Shown: positions 1 through 4,518 of the stretch, piece by piece
Position numbering within the stretch: position 1 is the stretch's first letter
Layout of the letters: every line of letters starts with the position of its first letter
NCBI GenBank assembly: GCA_040880405.1
Contig: JBBDIM010000065.1
Coordinates: 1-5,945 of the forward strand
DNA: 5,945 bases
Source of the DNA: JBBDIM01 sp040880405
GTDB lineage: Bacteria > Planctomycetota > Planctomycetia > Pirellulales > Pirellulaceae
Direction: 5' to 3'
Program-made: the position numbers and the translations under genes
Notes under the pieces: model-generated
The model's database searches: none
What the model was told of the DNA's origin: nothing
What the model saw: the letters and a program-made list of their open reading frames with translations, nothing else

Positions 1-52
1 TCGAGGCATCCCCTGTTTCTTTTGACTCTGTATTACCAACTGGGCTGTCGTG

Positions 53-69
53 AAAAGCCCTTTCAGGGC
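53..69 (-). terminator. weak terminator-like hairpin over the oleA-like stop codon
   Basis: On the minus strand GCCCT, loop GAA, AGGGC forms a 5-bp stem followed by TTTT. The stem includes the TGA stop (65-63). The stem and T-run are short, so it may only be a 3' hairpin. If ole partner genes follow beyond the left edge, real termination here would be unexpected. Confidence 0.25.
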
Positions 70-1184
70 ATGACGGTCGCCGTAGCGTCCTTCTTTACCG
101 GTTCAGGCAATTTGCCCTCCCCTTGCACCAAAGTTTTTTGCCACTCGACTCCCATCATCACGCAGTTGATGCCGGAGCCGATGCCGAGCAGCGCGACTTG
201 ATCACCTGATTGGATGTGGCCCGCTTGGGCCCCTAGGGCTAAGGTGACCGGCAGGGCCGCGCTGCCGGTGTTGCCGAGCCACTGGACGGTGGCGTAGTCG
301 TGTTGTTCTGGCAGTTTGAGGCTTTCCAGGATGAGCTTCCGATGGGTCAGCCCCACTTGGTGGCAGATGCTGCGGTCGATGTCGCCCCGGTCCCAGGCGA
401 CGTTTTTTAGGAAACGCTCGAAGGTGGCGACTCCGGTCGCAATTCCTTCATGCATCAGGCGCTCGGAATCGGTTTGCATCAAGGGATGGCCGACTCCGGT
501 TTCTGATTGGCCGGCGATGCTGTGGCACAGGTCGTGATGCTGGCTATGAGCCCTCACAGCGGCCGCTCGCAGCCGGTTGCCGGTTTGGCTGAGGTCTTTG
601 TGGGTCAGCAGCATCGCGCAGCTTGCCGAGCCGATGGTGAGCGAGGCAACCGCCAGCTTGATCTGGGTTCGGGTCAGGCTCAGGTTTTTGTTGAGCGTGG
701 CGATCGTGTTCTCGACCAAGTGGCGGCCGGTCTCAGTTCCGACGACCAGCCCCGCCTCGATCTGCCCGAGCTCAATCATGTTGGCGATCTGCAAGGCCCC
801 GCTGAGGATGCCCAGGCAGGCGTTGGAGACATCGTAGATCACACAGTCGGCCGGGAGGCCCAAAGCGTGGTGGACCCGACAGGCGGTGGCCGGCTCCAGG
901 AAGTCGCGGCAGACCGAGCCATGGATGAGGCACCCGATTTTGGCGGAATCGATTCCGGCTGCTTCGATCGCGTGGCGGCCGCTCTCGATGCTGATATCCC
1001 CCGGCATCACCTCCGCGGGCCAAAACCGCCGCTCGCGGATGCCGGTCATCAGCTCCAGCCGCCCTTCCGGCAGCCGCAACCGCTGATAGAGGGGGTCCAG
1101 CCGCTGTTCGATCTCGGCCGAAGTGACCGATTCCGGGGGGAGGGTGTACCCTAGGCTTTCCAGGCAGACGTTTTGGTAGTGCAT
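63..1184 (-). CDS. oleA: OleA-like beta-ketoacyl synthase III / acyl-CoA condensing thiolase
   Basis: This is a thiolase-fold enzyme of the FabH/OleA group. OleA joins two fatty acyl-CoAs head to head into a beta-keto acid, the first step of long-chain olefin or ketone synthesis in the cytoplasm. Numbered from the ATG at 1184 (373 residues), the N-terminus MHYQNV matches the OleA start. The motif CRDFLEPATA carries Glu97, equivalent to the OleA glutamate that activates the second substrate. DVSNACLG holds the nucleophile Cys123, ICHQVG holds His275 and LGNTGSAALPV holds Asn305. ALLGIGSGINC is the closing thiolase glycine motif. A tail of about 25 residues follows the family's usual end. The frame extends upstream to a TTG at 1223, but those 13 residues have no family counterpart, so I chose the ATG. 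No clear Shine-Dalgarno is seen. The gene is divergent from the amidotransferase-like gene. A FabH-like enzyme with another acyl substrate is the main alternative. The fold is certain and the OleA assignment is likely. Confidence 0.85.
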   Translation of the reverse strand: MHYQNVCLESLGYTLPPESVTSAEIEQRLDPLYQRLRLPEGRLELMTGIRERRFWPAEVMPGDISIESGRHAIEAAGIDSAKIGCLIHGSVCRDFLEPATACRVHHALGLPADCVIYDVSNACLGILSGALQIANMIELGQIEAGLVVGTETGRHLVENTIATLNKNLSLTRTQIKLAVASLTIGSASCAMLLTHKDLSQTGNRLRAAAVRAHSQHHDLCHSIAGQSETGVGHPLMQTDSERLMHEGIATGVATFERFLKNVAWDRGDIDRSICHQVGLTHRKLILESLKLPEQHDYATVQWLGNTGSAALPVTLALGAQAGHIQSGDQVALLGIGSGINCVMMGVEWQKTLVQGEGKLPEPVKKDATATVMP

Positions 1185-1348
1185 CGGCGGCTCGATTAAG
1201 GTCGCGAAAGGTTTCCTCGGCAATGATACCCAAACCAGGCCGCAAAACCCAGGATGCCCTGCTCAGATCTCCGCGGTAGGCCTTCTCAGCAAAAGTTGGA
1301 ACATCCCTGGGTGAGCAAGGCAAGGCCACTTTTATCTACCTGTTGTGC

Positions 1349-1377
1349 TTTACGAATTTTCTGGCACAAGATATGAT
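1349..1377 (+). promoter_or_regulatory. candidate promoter reading towards the amidotransferase-like gene
   Basis: TTTACG (1349-1354, 4 of 6 to TTGACA) and TATGAT (1372-1377, 5 of 6 to TATAAT) are separated by exactly 17 bases in the AT-rich part of the spacer. If it is used, the leader before the ATG at 1771 would be nearly 390 bases. This is by eye from consensus only, and planctomycete promoters are not always close to that consensus. Confidence 0.3.
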
Positions 1378-1384
1378 TTTATCA
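1376..1384 (-). promoter_or_regulatory. candidate extended -10 promoter for the oleA-like gene
   Basis: The minus strand reads TGATAAAAT, an extended -10 form (TG, one base, then TAAAAT with 5 of 6 consensus bases). No good -35 lies at the usual distance. It overlaps the plus-strand -10 candidate within the 13-base inverted repeat ATGAT-TTT-ATCAT (1373-1385). A leader of about 185 bases would precede the ATG at 1184. Confidence 0.25.
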
Positions 1385-1614
1385 TTGTCAATCTTTAGGG
1401 ATTCGCTAAAGTTTGACTCAACTTGCGATTGATCTGGGAAATCACGGTGAGTTCGTGATCCGATCAAGACTTCAGGATATTTGGAGGTCATTTCGCGGGA
1501 AGAGATCCCAAGAGGGGTGATTTACGGCTCTTGCTTTGAAGAAGAGTCTTGGCCAAGGAAGGCTGCGTGTCGGACTAACGCGCTGTTTTTCTTTGTCTCG
1601 ACACGTGGTGATGA

Positions 1615-1632
1615 GATCGGAAACTTCCGATC
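1615..1632. repeat. 18-base perfect palindrome, possible operator
   Basis: GATCGGAAACTTCCGATC has two perfect 8-base arms around the centre AC. It lies about 140 bases upstream of the amidotransferase-like start. Its symmetry and length suit a dimeric regulator site or a short hairpin in the leader. No second copy was noticed in the window. Confidence 0.35.
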
Positions 1633-1728
1633 GGTTCGCCGAATTCTTAGCTCTCGCCCGTTTCGCATCCCCTGGGTTTGGATTGCTCTTCACGCTCGCC
1701 CACCAGCTAACCCAAGTCTTGAAACGAT

Positions 1729-1756
1729 CCGGTTTTTTACCGGTGCACGACGCACC
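1729..1756 (+). promoter_or_regulatory. two adjoining small hairpins just before the ribosome binding site
   Basis: CCGGT-TTTTT-ACCGG (1729-1743) and GGTGC-ACGAC-GCACC (1742-1756) are both perfect 5-bp stems with 5-base loops. They share bases 1742-1743, so both cannot form completely at once. The second ends three bases before the AGGAG. They could tune translation of the downstream gene, but stems this short also occur by chance. Confidence 0.25.
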
Positions 1757-1759
1757 ACT

Positions 1760-1764
1760 AGGAG
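1760..1764 (+). promoter_or_regulatory. Shine-Dalgarno AGGAG of the amidotransferase-like gene
   Basis: AGGAG is followed by six bases and then the ATG at 1771. The spacing is good and fixes the start codon of the gene. Confidence 0.75.
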
Positions 1765-1770
1765 TCCCGG

Positions 1771-2520
1771 ATGTTTTCGAAACCCGTTATTGGTTTGAAT
1801 GCCAACTACCGAAACGCGACCCACGATCGGCCCGCGTTTTCCTTCATTTCGTCCGGCTACTACGACGCGATTATCGCGGCGGGTGGGATTCCGATGGTGT
1901 TGCCACCGGTCTCGGACGAAAATGATTTGCGGGAAGCGATTTCCAGAGTGGACGGGTTCGTCCTAGTGGGTGGACCCGACTTGGATCCGCATCGTGATGG
2001 CTTCATGCGTCACGCGGCGGTCCGACCCATGGAGGCACGTCGAGAGGACTGCGACCGGGCCCTGATGCGGGTAATCGCCGAGCGGCGGTTGCCGGTGTTC
2101 GGAATCGGCGTGGGCCTGCAATTGATGAACGTCACCATGGGTGGAAATTTGTTCTTCCATATTCCGGAAGATCTGCCTGGAACGTTACCGCACAAGGATT
2201 TGATCGATCCGAGCCACCGGCACGGCTTGGAAGTGACGCCTGGTACTTTGATGGAGCGAATTTACGGAGACGGCGAGGTCCGCGTCAACAGCAGTCATCA
2301 CATGGCGATCGACGAGTTGGCGCCGGGGTTCATCGTTTCCGCTCGGAGCCCTGACGGTGTGGTCGAGGCGATTGAATCGGTGCAGGAGGATTGGTTTGCC
2401 ATCGGCACCCAGTTCCATCCCGAAGCCGATTCCGCATCGGCCCTGGATCAGCGGATCTTCGAGGAATTTGTCGAAGGCATCGTGGCTGGGCGTTCCGCGG
2501 AACGATTGGTGGCCCAATAG
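1771..2520 (+). CDS. PuuD-like class I glutamine amidotransferase (peptidase C26) lacking the catalytic Cys
   Basis: The 249-residue protein matches the gamma-glutamyl-gamma-aminobutyrate hydrolase (PuuD) family over its full length. Active members cleave gamma-glutamyl bonds in the cytoplasm using a Cys-His-Glu triad. Visible landmarks are PVIGLNANY near the N-terminus, the loop LVGGPDLDP (65-73), the nucleophile elbow PVFGIGVGLQ (108-117), VNSSHH (172-177), ARSPDGVVEA (191-200) and TQFHPEA (213-219) with His216 and Glu218. In PuuD the elbow reads GICRG. Here it is GIGVG, so Gly113 (codon GGC) stands where the Cys should be. The only Cys in the protein is Cys94, well before the elbow. Hydrolysis by the family mechanism is therefore not expected, although the fold and the His/Glu pair remain. 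The start is supported by AGGAG six bases upstream. A strong terminator follows 48 bases after the stop. The family is sure, while the function is open: pseudoenzyme, binding protein or altered chemistry. Confidence 0.88.
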   Translation: MFSKPVIGLNANYRNATHDRPAFSFISSGYYDAIIAAGGIPMVLPPVSDENDLREAISRVDGFVLVGGPDLDPHRDGFMRHAAVRPMEARREDCDRALMRVIAERRLPVFGIGVGLQLMNVTMGGNLFFHIPEDLPGTLPHKDLIDPSHRHGLEVTPGTLMERIYGDGEVRVNSSHHMAIDELAPGFIVSARSPDGVVEAIESVQEDWFAIGTQFHPEADSASALDQRIFEEFVEGIVAGRSAERLVAQ

Positions 2521-2641
2521 GTCACCCGTGCGGTTGCGGTTCGGAGAGTTGACAAGCGGCCAAAACAAACTCGGGGCGGGGTTCCGCCCTGCCCCGAGTC
2601 TTTTTTCTACTCCATTATCGGCAGTCAAAGGCCAGGCTCGG
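2521..2641. other. spacer holding an intrinsic terminator
   Basis: These 121 bases lie between the codirectional amidotransferase-like and AnmK-like genes. A perfect TTGACA (2549-2554) precedes the terminator, but no -10 is seen 17 bases on, where the terminator stem begins. Only 35 bases lie between the T-run and the next ATG. Confidence 0.6.
2569..2606 (+). terminator. strong rho-independent terminator
   Basis: The left arm 2569-2581 pairs with the right arm 2587-2599 over 13 positions with one G-T wobble. The loop is TTCCG, and one C then six T follow (2601-2606). The arms are GC-rich, with ACTCGGGGC against GCCCCGAGT at the base. On the other strand the stem is followed by TTTGTTTTG, so it may also work weakly in reverse. 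It ends transcription of the amidotransferase-like gene. Confidence 0.9.
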
Positions 2642-3886
2642 ATGGATCCGAAGACCATCGGCTTACACACGCTCCGGGCGAGAAATGCTCGGTACTTCGC
2701 GGGAACCAACTTCTCGCCCTGCCGGAGGTACGTCAGTGGGGTGCTGCTGCGAGTAAGCGACCGCGGCCTGGACGCGGCGTTTCAGGCAGTGCATCAACTC
2801 AATGTTCGCGTTCCGCGGGAAGTGCGGCAGCGGCTGGCGGAAATCACCGGCCAAGTGGGACCTCCCGCCGACTTGTGCGAGGCCGCGCGGTATGTCGCGG
2901 AACTGCAAATCGTCAACATCGAACGGCTCCTGCACGATGCGGGTACCGATCCGATGAATCTCGTAGCGATCGGCCAAACGGGGTGCGACCTCTGGAGCCA
3001 CTCGGAATCACTGGGGCGCACGGTCATGCCACTAGGTTGCCCTCAGCTACTGGCTGAGGCGACCGGCGTGAGTGTCATCGATCGACTCCATGAGCGCGAC
3101 CTCGCGGCCGGCGGAACCGGCGGGCCGCTGGAATCGCTTCTCTGGTGGCTGCTGCTGACCCAGGCCAAAGACTCCAACTCCGAGCGGCCCCAGGTGGTGG
3201 TGGTTCTCGATGAGACGCTGGAAATGTTTCATCTGCCACCACGCCGCCGAGGACGCGACGTGCCCAGCATCGCCTGGCTTGACTTGGGAGCCGGCTATGG
3301 GCTGTTGGACCAGGTCGCGACGGAGGGGGAAGTTTCCCACGAAACGAACCTCACGCCGTTGACTGCGTACCTACAGGCTCAGGAAATCCAAACCGCTTGG
3401 ACCCCGCCCACGACCGTCACGCAGCAAGCGGTCGAGGAGCTTCTCTCCGTGTGGGCAGCGACCGAGCCTCGGCCGACATTCGCCGATTGCGAACGGGCAG
3501 CGTTTCCGATTTGGATCGAACGGATTCGCGAGGGGCTGGCGAATTTGTTTCCGCAACAGCCGCAACCCTCCAGGATTGTGGTGCTGGGACGCGGCGGTCG
3601 CCGCGAACCGTTTGTAGCAAGCTTGTCCGCCGCGATCGACGGAATCTCAGTAGTCGCGGAACCGAAGTTAGGCTGGATCGCCGGAGCGCCCCAGGCGGCC
3701 CTTGCGGCCATCGCCGCGACGCTTCATGTCGATCAAATCTGCGGCAATCTGCCGGAACTGACCGGGGCCAAATCGGCCCGAATTTTGGGCAGCCTGAGCC
3801 CCGGTGCCCCCGCGAATTGGCGGAATCTGTTAGAGCAAATGCAATCAGGCTTGCAGCAGCGAATGCCGCTGCGCAGTGCGGTTTAG
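2642..3886 (+). CDS. divergent anhydro-N-acetylmuramic acid kinase (AnmK)-like protein
   Basis: This 414-residue protein is recognisable along its length as an AnmK homologue. AnmK opens and phosphorylates 1,6-anhydro-MurNAc from peptidoglycan turnover. Matching landmarks are SDRGLDAAF (39-47) for the SGTSxDGxDAA loop, IGQTGCDLW (110-118) for IGSHGQTVW, ERDLAAGGTGGPL (151-163) for the RD-AAGGQGAPL motif with its conserved Asp, DLGAGYG (214-220) for DTGPGN, VVLGRGGR (313-320) for the late glycine motif, GNLPELTGA (368-376), and LGSLSPG with NWR near the end. The SGTS phosphate loop, the His and Gln of GSHGQT and the Asn of DTGPGN are missing, so ATP-dependent kinase activity is doubtful. The ATG at 2642 has only a weak AGG before it. 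A GTG at 2741 has GGAGGT eleven bases upstream and would remove 33 residues. The frame is open well upstream of 2642, but that part crosses the terminator and overlaps the preceding gene. The family call is firm, the activity uncertain. Confidence 0.82.
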   Translation: MDPKTIGLHTLRARNARYFAGTNFSPCRRYVSGVLLRVSDRGLDAAFQAVHQLNVRVPREVRQRLAEITGQVGPPADLCEAARYVAELQIVNIERLLHDAGTDPMNLVAIGQTGCDLWSHSESLGRTVMPLGCPQLLAEATGVSVIDRLHERDLAAGGTGGPLESLLWWLLLTQAKDSNSERPQVVVVLDETLEMFHLPPRRRGRDVPSIAWLDLGAGYGLLDQVATEGEVSHETNLTPLTAYLQAQEIQTAWTPPTTVTQQAVEELLSVWAATEPRPTFADCERAAFPIWIERIREGLANLFPQQPQPSRIVVLGRGGRREPFVASLSAAIDGISVVAEPKLGWIAGAPQAALAAIAATLHVDQICGNLPELTGAKSARILGSLSPGAPANWRNLLEQMQSGLQQRMPLRSAV

Positions 3887-3902
3887 CAATGCTCTTAGCG
3901 CC

Positions 3903-3936
3903 GGGTGCCATGCCCACGCCCTCCAACGTGGGCATG
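3903..3936 (-). repeat. palindromic intergenic repeat, copy 1
   Basis: Arms CATGCCCACG (3909-3918) and CGTGGGCATG (3927-3936) form a 10-bp stem around the loop CCCTCCAA. Read on the minus strand, a GGCACCC tail follows the stem, which defines the orientation. It starts 17 bases after the AnmK-like stop, so it could cap or stabilise that transcript's 3' end, but there is no T-run. Its 34 bases are an exact reverse complement of copy 2. Confidence 0.9.
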
Positions 3937-4044
3937 CTTGGGCGGGCCTGTTTTCCACCGGCAACTCGATGAATCATCAGCAAAATGGCCGACCACTAAC
4001 CCACGGTTATTTCTAATTTTTGGTAGCTCTTACTCACCGCACAA

Positions 4045-4140
4045 GCCGCTTGTGGAACCCTGTCGCTCCGGCATTATTGACTGAGGGAACGGGAGCTGGC
4101 GTCCGAACTTCCCAGAAGAAACAAGATCAACTCGCACTTC
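4045..4140 (+). repeat. intergenic repeat module A
   Basis: The module starts with GCCGCTTGTGGAACC (4045-4059) and ends with the 39-base block 4102-4140, which contains ATCAACTCGCACTTC. Module B repeats both parts in the same order. In A the two parts are 42 bases apart, while in B they are closer. It is non-coding as far as I can see. Confidence 0.75.
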
Positions 4141-4247
4141 ACCGGGCAGCTCGCGCTGCTCCGCTACTATTGGAATTGGAATCAAAAATAAAAGCGGTAT
4201 GGGCGCGAGCCCTCCGGTCTTTGGCGTGAAATTTCCCTAATGGCAAC

Positions 4248-4312
4248 GCCGCCTAGTGGAACCGGAGAGGTCATCCGAACTTCCCCGAAGAGACGTAATC
4301 AACTCGCACTTC
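4248..4312 (+). repeat. intergenic repeat module B
   Basis: GCCGCCTAGTGGAACC (4248-4263) is followed ten bases later by the 39-base block 4274-4312, which matches 4102-4140 at 34 of 39 positions. It is a shorter version of module A with an internal deletion. It abuts palindrome copy 2, which begins two bases after its end, so the two repeat types appear joined here. Confidence 0.75.
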
Positions 4313-4313
4313 T

Positions 4314-4347
4314 CATGCCCACGTTGGAGGGCGTGGGCATGGCACCC
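4314..4347 (+). repeat. palindromic intergenic repeat, copy 2
   Basis: Arms 4314-4323 and 4332-4341 surround the loop TTGGAGGG, then the tail GCACCC (4342-4347). It is identical to copy 1 in reverse complement, including the loop. It directly follows module B and lies 171 bases before the beta-propeller start. Confidence 0.9.
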
Positions 4348-4406
4348 AACAACCTGCTCTACACGTAAACTCTGATTGGATGGTCCGCTAGGCGCAACCA
4401 AAAACT

Positions 4407-4424
4407 CATTTCGCTTATGAAATG
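4407..4424. repeat. small inverted repeat upstream of the beta-propeller gene
   Basis: CATTTC-GCTTAT-GAAATG has perfect 6-base arms with a 6-base centre, about 95 bases before the ATG at 4519. It could be an operator or a leader hairpin. It is short enough to be chance. Confidence 0.25.
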
Positions 4425-4434
4425 TTCTGTTTCG

Positions 4435-4463
4435 TTGGCTTGGGGGGCGGCATCGATTAGGAT
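4435..4463 (+). promoter_or_regulatory. weak candidate promoter of the beta-propeller gene
   Basis: TTGGCT (4435-4440) and TAGGAT (4458-4463) are 17 bases apart, each with 4 of 6 consensus bases. The position, about 55 bases before the ATG, is reasonable. The match is modest. Confidence 0.2.
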
Positions 4464-4507
4464 GCAAGGCAGAAAAGACAAGTCAGAATTCCCCCACTTC
4501 TCATGCC

Positions 4508-4513
4508 AGGTGA
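4508..4513 (+). promoter_or_regulatory. Shine-Dalgarno AGGTGA of the beta-propeller gene
   Basis: AGGTGA ends five bases before the ATG at 4519 and supports that start. It follows immediately after a 13-base fragment shared with the module B / copy 2 junction. Confidence 0.65.
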
Positions 4514-4518
4514 ATTGA

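Larger units (their letters stand above)
1185..1770. other. divergent intergenic region / long leader
   Basis: This stretch of 586 bases separates the oleA-like gene from the divergent amidotransferase-like gene. I see no convincing gene in it. The open frames that cross it match no family I recognise and run into the neighbouring genes in other frames. The part at about 1341-1425 is AT-rich and is the most promoter-like. It also holds an inverted repeat ATCACG/CGTGAT (1441-1446 and 1454-1459), a perfect palindrome (1615-1632) and two short hairpins near the downstream ribosome binding site. Confidence 0.6.
3903..4347. mobile_element. 445-base segment bounded by a perfect 34-base inverted repeat
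   Basis: Bases 3903-3936 and 4314-4347 are exact reverse complements over 34 positions, each end being itself a hairpin. The interior carries no convincing gene but holds both copies of a second repeat family. That could be a small non-autonomous (MITE-like) element, or simply two dispersed repeats that inserted in opposite orientation. I see no target-site duplication at the outer edges, which argues against a classic transposition unit. Confidence 0.35.
3887..4518. other. gene-free, repeat-rich intergenic region
   Basis: These 632 bases lie between the AnmK-like and beta-propeller genes. They hold two palindrome copies in opposite orientation, a diverged 39-base direct repeat, a 13-base fragment of the second repeat junction next to the next ribosome binding site, and a small inverted repeat. 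The short open frames (4020-4229 plus, 4237-4467 minus) lie largely on repeat sequence and look like artefacts. No RNA gene was recognised. Confidence 0.7.

Noticed and set aside
1..9. Possible start of the next minus-strand gene (ATG CCT CGA)
   Set aside because: Only three codons are visible and the G-rich stretch touches the ATG directly. An oleB-like gene here is plausible from context but cannot be supported.
772..1329. 185-residue minus-strand frame beginning upstream of the oleA-like gene
   Set aside because: It overlaps the oleA-like gene in another frame, is rich in Arg/Pro/Gly as expected for a shadow of GC-rich coding DNA, and matches no family I recognise.
1481..1925. Two overlapping plus-strand frames (1481-1798 and 1536-1925)
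   Set aside because: No recognisable domains and non-ATG starts. Both run into the well-supported amidotransferase-like gene, which has its own AGGAG and ATG.
2357..2641. Upstream extension of the AnmK-like frame
   Set aside because: It overlaps the end of the amidotransferase-like gene and crosses the intrinsic terminator. The residues have no AnmK counterpart, so it is only an open stretch before the real start.
4020..4229. 69-residue plus-strand frame
   Set aside because: It lies over repeat module A, has no family resemblance and no clear ribosome binding site.
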